Source: Acinetobacter baylyi DSM 14961 = CIP 107474
Lineage (GTDB): Bacteria > Pseudomonadota > Gammaproteobacteria > Pseudomonadales > Moraxellaceae
DNA length: 64,000 nt
Assembly (NCBI RefSeq): GCF_000368685.1
Contig: NZ_KB849628.1
Location: 512,442-576,441, forward strand
Direction of reading: 5' to 3'
Of this stretch, positions 36,005-44,742 are shown piece after piece. A program made the translations under genes and the position numbers. The notes below the pieces were generated by a model. It was not told where the DNA came from. It saw only the letters and a program-made list of their open reading frames with translations, and did no database searches. Every line of letters begins with the position of its first letter. Positions within the stretch are counted from its first letter, which is position 1.

Positions 36005-38404
36005 ATGAAGTTTGAACGCGGCATAGGTTTTTTTGCGCTGATTTTTGCTATTCTTGTTATTGGCGGTTTTGTTGCTTTTAGTATTTATATTATTCGTTTA
36101 GATACAGTGATACGCCATAAATTTGAAGGACAGCGCTGGGATATCCCTGCAAAGGTATTTGCACGTCCATTAGAGATTTATACCAATGCACCGATTACCC
36201 AGCAAAATCTGACACAAGAGCTCGGTTTACTTGGCTACAAAAATTCTGAAAACTATACCAAGTCGGGAACATATGTCACCCAAGGCAATAGTATGTATGT
36301 ACATACGCGTGGCTTTGACTTTGGTGATAGTAGTGAACCTGAACAAGTACTTGAATTGACATTTGCAAATGATCAGGTTGCAGATGTACGTGCCACTAAA
36401 CCTTCTACCACTGGTATTGCCCGATTAGAACCACTTTTAATTGGCGGAATTTATCCTCAGCACAATGAAGATCGTGTCTTAATCAAACTCAATAAAGTTC
36501 CTAAAACGTTAATTGAAGCACTTATTGCAACAGAAGACCGTAATTTTTATCATCATCATGGCTTATCAGTACGTGGTACTGCACGTGCGCTAGTAAGTAA
36601 CGTGACAGGTGGTAAACGCCAAGGCGGTTCAACACTCACTCAGCAATTGGTTAAAAATTTCTATTTGAGTCCAGAGCGTACTTTAAAGCGTAAGGTCAAC
36701 GAAGCCTTGATGTCATTGCTACTTGAATTACACTACAATAAAGATGAAATTCTTGAAGCTTATTTAAATGAAGTTAATCTCGGACAAAACGGTAACTATT
36801 CAATTAATGGCTACGGTCTGGCTTCACAATTTTATTTTGGATTACCATTACGCGAACTCAATATTGCGCAGCAAGCTTACTTGGTGGGTCTGGTACAAGG
36901 GCCATCACTCTATAACCCTTGGCGCAACCCAGAAGGTGCATTAAAACGTCGTAATACTGTTTTGAATAACATGTTGGTTATGGGTTATTTATCTCAGTCA
37001 CAATACGACGAAGAAGTTGCCCGCCCTTTAGGTGTGGTATCAAAACCAACACTTGGCCCTGCTAAATTCCCTGATTTTCTAGATATTGTCCGCCGTCAGC
37101 TACGTGCCGAATATCAAGAAAGCGATTTGACCAACCAGGGTCTACGTATTTTTACAACGCTTGATCCAATTGCACAAACCAATGTTCAAAATGCCTTTAA
37201 AGCGTCTGTGAGTCAGTTGGCCAAAGGTAACCCGTCTCGATTACGTAATTTACAAGGTGCTGTCTTGATTGCGCATCCAGAAAATGGCGAGTTGATTGCG
37301 GCGGTAGGTTCAACACAAGACTTTACAGGTTTTAACCGTGCAGTAGATGCGAAACGTCAAGTCGGTTCATTATTAAAACCAGTCATTTATCTCAATGCAA
37401 TTGAATCGGGTCGCTACAATTGGGCAAGCCGTATTCAGGATAGTGCTGTCAGCATTCCTGTTGGAAATGATCAAAGTTGGACGCCAAAGAACTACAGTGG
37501 CGGTGAACATGGTGTCGTTCCAATGGTACAAGCGCTCGCCAACTCTTATAACCTATCTGCGGTACGTTTAGGTCAGGAGTTTGGTGTATCTACCTTTAGT
37601 AATCAGTTGAAGAAATTTGGTGTCACATCGAATATTCCGTCTTATCCATCTATTTTTCTTGGTGCTGTGAATATGTCACCAATGGAAATGCTTGGTATTT
37701 ATAGCAACTTTGCGACAGGTGGATTTAAATATCCAACGCGCGCTATTCGTTCAGTGGTAGATGCCAATGGTCGGGTATTAGAACGTTTTGGACTAAATGT
37801 TCAACAAACGATCGAGCCATCCTCTGCTTATATCTTAAACTATGGTTTACAACAGGTTATGGCATCAGGTACAGGCCGCTCGGCTTATAATAGTTTGCCA
37901 ACCTCTTTAAAACTCGCAGGTAAATCTGGTACTACCAATGATACACGTGACTCTTGGTTTGCTGGTTATTCAGGTAACTACGTTGCGGTAGTCTGGTTAG
38001 GTTTAGATGATAATAAGATTACAGGTCTGACGGGCTCGTCAGGCGCCCTGCCTGTCTGGACAAATGTGATGCGTCAGTTGCGTCAGCAGCCAGTAAATTT
38101 ACGCCAGCCAGATGATGTACAGTGGCAATGGATTGATGTTGCAACTGGAAACCTTTCAGCACAAGGCTGCGAAGGTGCAATGTATATTCCAATGTTACGC
38201 TACACGGTTCCTCAACAAGCAACTGCTTGCGGACTACCTAACTATCAAACAGCACCTATAGATGGCGATGGAACAGATAGCAATCCAAATACCAATCAGG
38301 GCGATACTACTGATCAATATATTCAAGAAAGTGAAAATCAAATGCAGAATGATTTGTCGCAAAATCAAAATAAAGTCATTTCAAGTGGTAGTTATAACTA
38401 CTAA
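36005..38404 (+). CDS. mrcB: Penicillin-binding protein 1b (bifunctional class A PBP)
   Basis: 799 residues. One N-terminal membrane anchor (about 8-32). The UB2H-like region is followed by the GT51 glycosyltransferase with ALIATEDRNFYHHHGLSVRG (catalytic Glu), RQGGSTLTQQLVKNFYL and EILEAYLNEVNLGQ. The transpeptidase has the SxxK motif at Ser455-Lys458 (VGSLLKP), SYN, and KSGTTND. It polymerises and crosslinks peptidoglycan at the inner membrane. The C-terminus is a Gln/Asn-rich low-complexity tail. The absence of a long cytoplasmic N-terminus is common outside enterics. A lipoprotein gene follows closely, similar in position to an activator, though not recognisable as LpoB. Confidence 0.95.
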   Translation: MKFERGIGFFALIFAILVIGGFVAFSIYIIRLDTVIRHKFEGQRWDIPAKVFARPLEIYTNAPITQQNLTQELGLLGYKNSENYTKSGTYVTQGNSMYVHTRGFDFGDSSEPEQVLELTFANDQVADVRATKPSTTGIARLEPLLIGGIYPQHNEDRVLIKLNKVPKTLIEALIATEDRNFYHHHGLSVRGTARALVSNVTGGKRQGGSTLTQQLVKNFYLSPERTLKRKVNEALMSLLLELHYNKDEILEAYLNEVNLGQNGNYSINGYGLASQFYFGLPLRELNIAQQAYLVGLVQGPSLYNPWRNPEGALKRRNTVLNNMLVMGYLSQSQYDEEVARPLGVVSKPTLGPAKFPDFLDIVRRQLRAEYQESDLTNQGLRIFTTLDPIAQTNVQNAFKASVSQLAKGNPSRLRNLQGAVLIAHPENGELIAAVGSTQDFTGFNRAVDAKRQVGSLLKPVIYLNAIESGRYNWASRIQDSAVSIPVGNDQSWTPKNYSGGEHGVVPMVQALANSYNLSAVRLGQEFGVSTFSNQLKKFGVTSNIPSYPSIFLGAVNMSPMEMLGIYSNFATGGFKYPTRAIRSVVDANGRVLERFGLNVQQTIEPSSAYILNYGLQQVMASGTGRSAYNSLPTSLKLAGKSGTTNDTRDSWFAGYSGNYVAVVWLGLDDNKITGLTGSSGALPVWTNVMRQLRQQPVNLRQPDDVQWQWIDVATGNLSAQGCEGAMYIPMLRYTVPQQATACGLPNYQTAPIDGDGTDSNPNTNQGDTTDQYIQESENQMQNDLSQNQNKVISSGSYNY

Positions 38405-38429
38405 CTAGCGTAATTTGATGAGAGATACT

Positions 38430-38996
38430 ATGTTGAAAAAAAGTCTTTTTATCTTAGGTACTATATCGATGGTGGGCTGTTCAACGCTCACCTCGCTTGA
38501 ACAACCGAAGAAAAAAACTGACACACCCTCAAAGTCAGTTGAATCAGCAACCAAAACCATTGAAACGCCATCTGGTGTTAAAATTACCCCATATGAGCAG
38601 GAACAAATTAAACGCCAACAAATGCGGGTGGTTGTACCTCAGCAAAAAGTAACACAGCAAAAATTTAATGACGGCAAACAGCTTCCTGCTTTTAAAAGTC
38701 TGATGCAAAAAACCCAGCAAGCCTATAGCCAAATGCAGTGGGACGATGCAGAGCGATATGCACTTCAAGCCCAACGTTTAGCGCCACAGGCACCTGAAAC
38801 TTTTTTATTTCTGGCGATGGTTGCCAACCAAAAAGGTCAGTATGCTTCTGGTGAATCACTTGCACGGCGTGGTTTGAGTTTTGCTCAATCTAATCCGATG
38901 AAAAAGCAGCTTTGGTTAAATATTCTCAATGCTGCACAAAAGCAAAATAATGCAAAATCCATCCAGCAGGCACAACAAGCACTGAAGTCTCTCTAG
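38430..38996 (+). CDS. Lipoprotein with a tetratricopeptide-like region
   Basis: 188 residues from the ATG at 38430. A signal peptide with lipobox MVGC gives Cys at about residue 18, followed by a Lys/Thr-rich linker. The second half has TPR-like helices (AYSQMQWDDAERYALQAQRLAPQAPETFLFLAMVANQKGQYASGE, given here as a region and not as a defined repeat count). It lies 25 bp after the PBP1b gene and no terminator is visible between them. The position invites the guess that it helps PBP1b, as LpoB-like or TPR lipoproteins do elsewhere. That is inference. Confidence 0.8.
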   Translation: MLKKSLFILGTISMVGCSTLTSLEQPKKKTDTPSKSVESATKTIETPSGVKITPYEQEQIKRQQMRVVVPQQKVTQQKFNDGKQLPAFKSLMQKTQQAYSQMQWDDAERYALQAQRLAPQAPETFLFLAMVANQKGQYASGESLARRGLSFAQSNPMKKQLWLNILNAAQKQNNAKSIQQAQQALKSL

Positions 38997-39012
38997 ACTT
39001 CAGCGCGATATT

Positions 39013-39897
39013 TCAAAAATTTCGAATTCCTGCAACACCGTAAGCCCCATGTTTTACCGCTTGCTCAAGATCATCTGGATGTAAACCACCCAATGCAAAA
39101 ACGGGAATATGGCTGTGCTGCGCCATTTGAGCCAAACCGTCCCATCCCAAAGTAACTGCTTCAGGATGTGTCGGTGTTGGCTGAACAGGACTAATAAACA
39201 CTGCATCACAACCCAATTTATGGGCATGATTTATTGCAACCAGATCATGACAAGCTGCAATATAGCGCTTACTTACAACTAAATCTCCTTGCTTCAGCTG
39301 CATCAGTTGATGTTGCTTCAAATGAATCGTCTTAATCTGTTCCTGTAAATAATGATCAAGTCGTTGCCATTGATCTTGATTAATAATCAGCACACTAAGC
39401 TGCGCTTCTGACATATGCTCAATATTTTGTTGAACACTATCTTGAGAACGCCAATACTGCAAACGATCAGATGAAAAGTTAGGGGGTAATTCGGAGATTT
39501 TAATGTAATGGGGCCAGCTTAAACGCTGCAAAATTGCATCATTTGCTTTTGGAAAATTTAGATTTTTGAGCTGGTCTCTGCCAAACCATGACCATGGCTG
39601 ATGGATTAATGCCAACAATTCATCTGGTACAAAAGCATGAAATAAATGCAATTTTACAATGACATCATCATACTCATGCGTAATCTGATCAAATACATGC
39701 CACTCTTTAATACCTACCCCAACCTCTTCATAAATCTCGCGGCGGCAAGCATCAACTGGACTTTCATTATGTTCAACTTTTCCACCTGGAAATTCATGTT
39801 TATTACCCTGATGTTGACTGGCCTCACGCCACCCAATCAAGACTTTATTCTTATGTAGCAAGATTCCAATCGAGACATCAATAACAGGTTTTGGCAT
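39013..39897 (-). CDS. Nudix hydrolase (MutT-type) fused to a ThiE-like domain
   Basis: 294 residues from the ATG at 39897. The N-terminal half has the Nudix box GGKVEHNESPVDACRREIYEEVGVG (G-x5-E-x7-REUxEExGU) and a MutT-like start VDVSIGILLHKNKVLIGWRE. The C-terminal half resembles thiamine phosphate synthase (ThiE): HDLVAINHAHKLGCDAVFISPVQPTPTHP, ALGGLHPDDLEQAVKHGAYGVAGI. Such MutT-ThiE fusions are known in gamma-proteobacteria. The first domain is expected to remove 8-oxo-dGTP. The role of the second is unproven. A TTG-initiated longer form to 39927 is possible but unlikely. It is divergent from hemP. Confidence 0.9.
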   Translation of the reverse strand: MPKPVIDVSIGILLHKNKVLIGWREASQHQGNKHEFPGGKVEHNESPVDACRREIYEEVGVGIKEWHVFDQITHEYDDVIVKLHLFHAFVPDELLALIHQPWSWFGRDQLKNLNFPKANDAILQRLSWPHYIKISELPPNFSSDRLQYWRSQDSVQQNIEHMSEAQLSVLIINQDQWQRLDHYLQEQIKTIHLKQHQLMQLKQGDLVVSKRYIAACHDLVAINHAHKLGCDAVFISPVQPTPTHPEAVTLGWDGLAQMAQHSHIPVFALGGLHPDDLEQAVKHGAYGVAGIRNF

Positions 39898-39984
39898 ATA
39901 CTTTTGCAGCTCCTCAAATTTTCTCAAGTGTAAATAAATTTTATTTTTTATAAAATCACAAAATTTTAATTGACAGGCCTATTC

Positions 39985-40000
39985 GATAATGATTATCATT
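39985..40000 (+). promoter_or_regulatory. Fur box upstream of hemP
   Basis: GATAATGATTATCATT matches the Fur consensus core almost fully. A -35-like TTGACA lies at 39970-39975, so the Fur site would cover the -10 region at about 39993-39999. Iron-dependent repression of hemP is expected. Confidence 0.8.
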
Positions 40001-40035
40001 TAAATCGTTAAATAAACAACCACGGAGCACAATAA

Positions 40036-40203
40036 ATGAACGCACCTTTCAACCTATTTACTCGTAATAATGAAACGCAATCGTTACCAATGCTACACTC
40101 AAACAACTTATTTGCCCTAGGCCGTGAAATCCGGATTATGCATGCTGGCGAAGAATATCGTCTGCGTTTGACTCGCAACAACCGACTTATTTTAACGAAA
40201 TAA
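40036..40203 (+). CDS. hemP: Hemin uptake protein HemP
   Basis: A 55-residue protein. The C-terminal half matches HemP: GREIRIMHAGEEYRLRLTR followed by NNRLILTK, which is the family's signature end. HemP is a small conserved protein associated with haem uptake and is usually strongly iron-regulated. A canonical Fur box lies 36 bp upstream of the ATG and CACGGAGCAC gives a Shine-Dalgarno (GGAG). Unusually, no haem receptor, HmuTUV or HemR gene follows: the next gene is qseC on the other strand behind a strong terminator. It therefore stands alone. Confidence 0.92.
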   Translation: MNAPFNLFTRNNETQSLPMLHSNNLFALGREIRIMHAGEEYRLRLTRNNRLILTK

Positions 40204-40253
40204 AAGATACTGCTCGCGTTGTAAAACAATAATAATCGTGGTCAAAATAATCT

Positions 40254-40283
40254 AAACAGTATGGAATTCCATACTGTTTTTTT
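40254..40283 (+). terminator. Intrinsic terminator of hemP
   Basis: A perfect palindrome AAACAGTATGGAA/TTCCATACTGTTT is followed by further T. It ends at the qseC stop on the other strand and may serve both. Confidence 0.88.
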
Positions 40284-41631
40284 AATCTGAAACCGATTGA
40301 TCAACAGGCAGTCTAATTTCCACACATAAACCACCATATTTGCTCTGGTCAAATATTAACTGACCATAATGTAACTCAAGAATTTTTTGGCTAATCGATA
40401 AGCCTAGTCCAGTCCCTTTTTGCTTGGTACCCAGCACCCTAAAAAAACGCTGCCCCAATTGTGGAAGTATTTCAGGTTCTACACCCGTTCCAGTATCTTC
40501 AATTTTCACAATCAATTGGGCATCTTGATTCAATAAATGAATAAATACCTGCCCATGATCAGGAGTATAACGAATCGCATTTTCCAAGATGTTTCTAATA
40601 CAACTATATATCAACTCCTGATTTGCATTTACAACACCATTCTGCTGTGAATATAGGGATGTTATGACTATATTTTTTTGAATCGCGAATGGCATTAGAT
40701 TTGTTTTAACTTCAGAAATCAAATCAAGCATTTCGATTGATTTTTTTGGAAGTTCATTGGCTTTTGATGGATCAAGACGTGCAAGTAAAAGTAAATTTTC
40801 CAGAATCTGTGTACTACGTTTTACATCAATTTGAATATTGTCGATATCTGCATTTAATGAATCAATATCTGCAAATTTTCTTTTTATCAATTCTAAACGC
40901 ATCTGAATTGCTGACAGAGGCGATCTTAGCTCATGAGAAGCATCCGCTGTAAAACGCTGCTCCGCCGACAAAGCTCGCTCAAGTCGAACCAATAATTGGT
41001 TGAGTGAAGAAATGACTGGCTGTAATTCTGTAAATATTAAATCTTCATTTGGAATAGGTTGTAAATTATCAACCGTCTTTTCTCCAATCAAATGAGAAAG
41101 ATGATGCAAAGGTGCAAGCTGCCGTCTCACTGTCCATTTTAATAATCCCCATTGAAGCAACCATAAAAATATCAAACCTGCGGCATACCAAAGAATACTT
41201 TGAAAAACTTCTGAAAAGCGGGCTTTAATAGGCTGTATAACCATAACCTTAAGTTCGGATTTATTTTTTTCAGCTTCATAACTTCGCCATAACTCACCCT
41301 GATGAAAAAAATAACCATAACCCTTTTCCAAATGCTGTGTATGAGCAATATCGTCATGATGATCTGAATACGTCAATGTTTTGTCTTTCCAATCAAGGCT
41401 GTATTGAAGATCAAATTCCTCAGTCAATTCATTTAAATCTGTAGCAGAAGGTATATGGGCATCTGAAGTAAGAAGTAAATCTGAAACTTCATCCATAATC
41501 TGATCTTGGATATCCATAGTATGAATTACAGTAATGGCTATCAGTAAAACAAAAGCAATTAGTCCAGCGACCATGCTACTGATCAGTGTCCCTCGTACGA
41601 GCCGAGTTTGTAATGAAACTGAGGATGTCAT
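40282..41631 (-). CDS. qseC: QseC-like sensor histidine kinase
   Basis: 449 residues. Two transmembrane segments (about 15-37 and 155-175) flank a periplasmic sensor domain of about 120 residues. After a HAMP-like linker comes the phosphoacceptor motif FTADASHELRSPLSAIQMRLE, then ATPase boxes N (RNILENAIRYTPDHGQ), G1 (IEDTGTGVEP) and G2 (GTGLGLSISQ). It starts 4 bp after the qseB stop. The QseC name follows from the gene order ygiW-qseB-qseC and the domain layout. PmrB is a close alternative family, but the cluster lacks pmrC. Signals sensed are unknown. Confidence 0.85.
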   Translation of the reverse strand: MTSSVSLQTRLVRGTLISSMVAGLIAFVLLIAITVIHTMDIQDQIMDEVSDLLLTSDAHIPSATDLNELTEEFDLQYSLDWKDKTLTYSDHHDDIAHTQHLEKGYGYFFHQGELWRSYEAEKNKSELKVMVIQPIKARFSEVFQSILWYAAGLIFLWLLQWGLLKWTVRRQLAPLHHLSHLIGEKTVDNLQPIPNEDLIFTELQPVISSLNQLLVRLERALSAEQRFTADASHELRSPLSAIQMRLELIKRKFADIDSLNADIDNIQIDVKRSTQILENLLLLARLDPSKANELPKKSIEMLDLISEVKTNLMPFAIQKNIVITSLYSQQNGVVNANQELIYSCIRNILENAIRYTPDHGQVFIHLLNQDAQLIVKIEDTGTGVEPEILPQLGQRFFRVLGTKQKGTGLGLSISQKILELHYGQLIFDQSKYGGLCVEIRLPVDQSVSD

Positions 41632-41635
41632 CTAT

Positions 41636-42292
41636 TCACTCGCTCATCCGATAACCCAGGCCACGAATTGTCTTAATATAATTTGTACCTATTTTTTTCC
41701 TGAGCTGGTAAATAAAAACCTCAATCGCGTTACTTTCTATTTCATCGCCCCAGGCATATAGCGTACTTTCAAGTTGCTCACGGGTCACTACGCGTTCTGG
41801 GTTTTGCATCATTTTATGCAGCACCTTAAATTCTTTTGCAGTGAGTTCAACCAGCTCCCCTGAAAGTTTCACCCATTTATCCTGTGTATTCAGTTCAATA
41901 TTTTTCCAACATAAAAGACTATCTACTTGTTGTTGCATTGACCGAATATGACTACGAATTCGCGCAGACAATTCTTCCAAACTAAATGGCTTGACCAGAT
42001 AATCATTTGCCCCAAGATCTAATCCCGTAACTCGATCTGAAATACTGTCACGTGCTGTAATCATAATGACAGGCGTCATGGACTGATGTTTTCTGAGTGT
42101 CAGCAATACTTGATCTCCACTCGATTTTGGAAGGCCGCGATCAAGCAAAATACAGTCATAATCATGCTGTTTGATCGCTGCAATCGCATAATCCCCACGA
42201 TCAACCCAATCCACAACATAGCCATCAAGTTCCAACCAAGACTTGATACTTTCTGCTTGTGAAATGTCATCTTCTGCGATCAAGATTCTCAT
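41636..42292 (-). CDS. qseB: QseB-like response regulator (OmpR family)
   Basis: 218 residues. Receiver domain with acidic pocket (AEDD), phosphoacceptor Asp in CILLDRGLP, conserved Thr in MITARD and Lys in YLVKPFS. The C-terminal winged helix has LTAKEFKVLHKMMQNPERVVTREQLE and KIGTNYIKTIRGLGYRM. It is expected to be phosphorylated by the kinase encoded just downstream. It lies after ygiW with a strong terminator hairpin between them, so the pair may have its own promoter in the short space or depend on read-through. Confidence 0.9.
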   Translation of the reverse strand: MRILIAEDDISQAESIKSWLELDGYVVDWVDRGDYAIAAIKQHDYDCILLDRGLPKSSGDQVLLTLRKHQSMTPVIMITARDSISDRVTGLDLGANDYLVKPFSLEELSARIRSHIRSMQQQVDSLLCWKNIELNTQDKWVKLSGELVELTAKEFKVLHKMMQNPERVVTREQLESTLYAWGDEIESNAIEVFIYQLRKKIGTNYIKTIRGLGYRMSE

Positions 42293-42317
42293 TCTAATTT
42301 TACTCTCTGGCGGTTAT

Positions 42318-42367
42318 ATCAATATTCTAAAAAATTCACCGTATATCCTTTTCAGGATATACGGTGA
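42318..42367 (-). terminator. Intrinsic terminator between ygiW and qseB
   Basis: TCACCGTATATCC (42336-42348) pairs perfectly with GGATATACGGTGA (42355-42367) around six nt. On the minus strand a T-run (ATTTTTTAG) follows. It should end most ygiW transcripts before qseB. Confidence 0.85.
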
Positions 42368-42399
42368 TAGGCTACAAGACTGATTCAGTTCAACATAGT

Positions 42400-42756
42400 T
42401 TAGAATTGTATTTGATCGGCTTCAATTTCAACACGCTTCATTGGTTTGTAGTCGATATCTACTTCACCTATTAAAGTAATGTATGTTGTTGGTGAAACTG
42501 GACGTCCTTGCCAAAGTTCATCATCAATATCTACAGTAATAACACCTGTTTTATCGCGAAATTGATATTTCTCATCACCCAAGGACTTAACCACCTGACC
42601 TTGAAGTTTTACAGGCGTATTATCTTTGAATGTTAATGCATCTTTCACACTCACACTTGTTGTTGGAATAAGTGCAGATTGATTGACTGGCTGAGCATAG
42701 CTGAGACCCGTAATAGTCAAACCTGATGTCAAAACTAAAGCTGCTAGACGTCTCAT
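42400..42756 (-). CDS. ygiW: YgiW/YdeI-type periplasmic OB-fold (BOF) protein
   Basis: 118 residues from the ATG at 42756, with AGGA 7 nt upstream. Signal peptide MRRLAALVLTSGLTITGLSYA. The mature protein has the BOF pattern: SVKDALTFKDNTPVKLQGQVVKSLGDEKYQFRDKTGVITVDIDDELW, and a closing ITLIGEVDIDYKPMKRVEIE. In E. coli, ygiW lies beside qseBC and is stress-induced. The same order here supports the naming of the whole group. The ligand of the BOF domain is unknown. Confidence 0.9.
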   Translation of the reverse strand: MRRLAALVLTSGLTITGLSYAQPVNQSALIPTTSVSVKDALTFKDNTPVKLQGQVVKSLGDEKYQFRDKTGVITVDIDDELWQGRPVSPTTYITLIGEVDIDYKPMKRVEIEADQIQF

Positions 42757-42847
42757 TGCTGTTCCTCTCTGATCGAACATTGTATTTGATAAGAGAATTA
42801 CAACAAAAACACATGAGGTGAATCTTAAGATCTAAACTAACCTTTTA

Positions 42848-44605
42848 CTAAGTTAATGGGACCACCCTTAAGACTTCTTCAAGGCTAGTCACACCCTCAA
42901 GAATTTTTCGGGCTCCTGCGATTCTTAAAGGTTGGATTCCTTGCTTTTTGGCTTCTGATTTCAATTGATTTAAATTTGCTTCAGAACTCACCAGTTGCTT
43001 TAAATTTAGATCAAGGGACATAAACTCATAAATGCCTATACGCCCCTTATAACCAGTTTGACGACAATGATCACATCCAACTGGCCCATAGATTTGTTCA
43101 GGCATTGCAATCTCATAATCCTGTGTCAGATGCTGCCATTGTTGTTTATCAATATCTGAAAGGACTTTGCAATGAGGACATAATTGACGCACCAGACGTT
43201 GCGCTAAAACACCTAATAAAGTTGCTGCTGTCAAAAAGGGTTGCACACCCAGATCATGTAAACGGGTCAAACTAGAAGGCGCATCATTGGTATGTAAAGT
43301 CGATAAGACTAAATGTCCCGTAAGTGCAGCCTGAATCGCCATATTGGCGGTATCCTGATCACGAATCTCACCCACCATAATGATATCCGGATCCTGCCGC
43401 ATTAACGCTCTTACTCCATCTGCAAAACCGAGATCAATAGCAGCATTAACCTGCATTTGATTGAAACTTGATTCCAGCATTTCAATCGGATCTTCAATCG
43501 TACAAACATTGACCTGATCAGTGGCTAATTGTTTTAACGATGAATATAACGTCGTCGTTTTACCTGAACCAGTAGGACCCGTGACCAAAATAATGCCGTG
43601 ACTATTCCGGCTCAATGCTTGCCACTGTTTAAGCAAAATTTCATCGAAACCGAGTTGCTCAAAACTTCTGACTAAAACATCTGGATCAAAAATACGCATG
43701 ACCAGTTTTTCACCAAATGCTGTAGGTAACGTTGAAAGCCGGAGTTCGGTTTCTTGCCCTTTGGGCGTTCGGGTCTTTAAACGACCATCTTGAGGTTTTC
43801 TTTTTTCTGCGACGTTTAAACGCCCTAAAATTTTAATCCGTGCAATCACAGCAGATAAGGTATTGGCTGGCATATGATAAATAGTGTGCAATACTCCATC
43901 AATCCGAAAGCGCACCTTTCCCTTTTCCTTACGTGGTTCCAGATGAATATCACTTGCACCCTGTTCAAAAGCGAATTGTAAAATCCAGTCGACCAGTTTA
44001 ACGATATGCTGATCATTAGCATCGGGGTTCTGGTTATCACCCAATTGAAGTAAAGCCTCGACACCTTTATTGTCTCGCTCGTAAGCAGTGGCATTTTTAG
44101 AAGAATGTACTGCCCGACTCACTTGATAATATTCAGGTAAATAACGCTGAAGCTGATCTGGAGATAACAGTACAAGCTCAATTTTCTTTGGTGCCAAACT
44201 CAGCTCAAGATTACTCACCCAGTCTCGAACAAAAGGCTGATCAGTTCCAATCAGAATACGCTCAGGATTGACATCTACAGCCAGAATTTTATTGCGTAGT
44301 GCAAATTCCTGTGACATCACCGAGGTCAGCATATTGACATCGGCCTTCAAGGGATCGATCACATATAGAGGTAGTCCAACCTTCTCTGCCAGCCACTGAC
44401 TCAATCTCAGAATATCGAATGGTTTGGATGTATGAGCCTGATCTTTTAAATCAAAGTGAGCAATCCACTGTAATGGATGCCATTTTAGCTGTTCTTTATT
44501 TCGATGTGTGGTTTGTATAAGCAGTTTATCGCGCTCGCTGATTCGACCATCTTTTAATAATTGTTCTAAACACCATTGTGTATCTATTTCAAAATGATAT
44601 GTCAT
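42848..44605 (-). CDS. GspE/PilB-family secretion ATPase
   Basis: 585 residues. An N-terminal MshE/GspE N-domain-like region (about 1-200) is followed by the ATPase: HLEPRKEKGKVRFRIDGVLH, Walker A GPTGSGKTTTLYS, Walker B and Asp box DPDIIMVGEIRDQDTANMAIQAALTGHLVLSTLHTND. A zinc-binding tetracysteine follows (CPHC ... CDHC near residue 510). It powers type II secretion or type IV pilus assembly. There are no adjacent gsp or pil structural genes, so it is an orphan here. In Acinetobacter the T2SS genes are scattered, so this may be GspE, but PilB-like assignment remains possible. The N-terminus and DIHLEP motif fit either. Confidence 0.85.
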   Translation of the reverse strand: MTYHFEIDTQWCLEQLLKDGRISERDKLLIQTTHRNKEQLKWHPLQWIAHFDLKDQAHTSKPFDILRLSQWLAEKVGLPLYVIDPLKADVNMLTSVMSQEFALRNKILAVDVNPERILIGTDQPFVRDWVSNLELSLAPKKIELVLLSPDQLQRYLPEYYQVSRAVHSSKNATAYERDNKGVEALLQLGDNQNPDANDQHIVKLVDWILQFAFEQGASDIHLEPRKEKGKVRFRIDGVLHTIYHMPANTLSAVIARIKILGRLNVAEKRKPQDGRLKTRTPKGQETELRLSTLPTAFGEKLVMRIFDPDVLVRSFEQLGFDEILLKQWQALSRNSHGIILVTGPTGSGKTTTLYSSLKQLATDQVNVCTIEDPIEMLESSFNQMQVNAAIDLGFADGVRALMRQDPDIIMVGEIRDQDTANMAIQAALTGHLVLSTLHTNDAPSSLTRLHDLGVQPFLTAATLLGVLAQRLVRQLCPHCKVLSDIDKQQWQHLTQDYEIAMPEQIYGPVGCDHCRQTGYKGRIGIYEFMSLDLNLKQLVSSEANLNQLKSEAKKQGIQPLRIAGARKILEGVTSLEEVLRVVPLT

Positions 44606-44742
44606 TTATTTCTCCCCCACACCATTCACACTATATCAGAGTTCATTTATGATGTATTTTTTAGTCATTAAAAATAAAGAGTGATAGCCAGTCAGATAAA
44701 ATTGTTTTAAAGTTCAATTAAATTTCACTATTAAAACGAGCA

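Noticed and set aside
40282..42292. PmrA/PmrB polymyxin-resistance two-component system
   Set aside because: There is no pmrC next to it, and the ygiW gene upstream matches the ygiW-qseBC arrangement.
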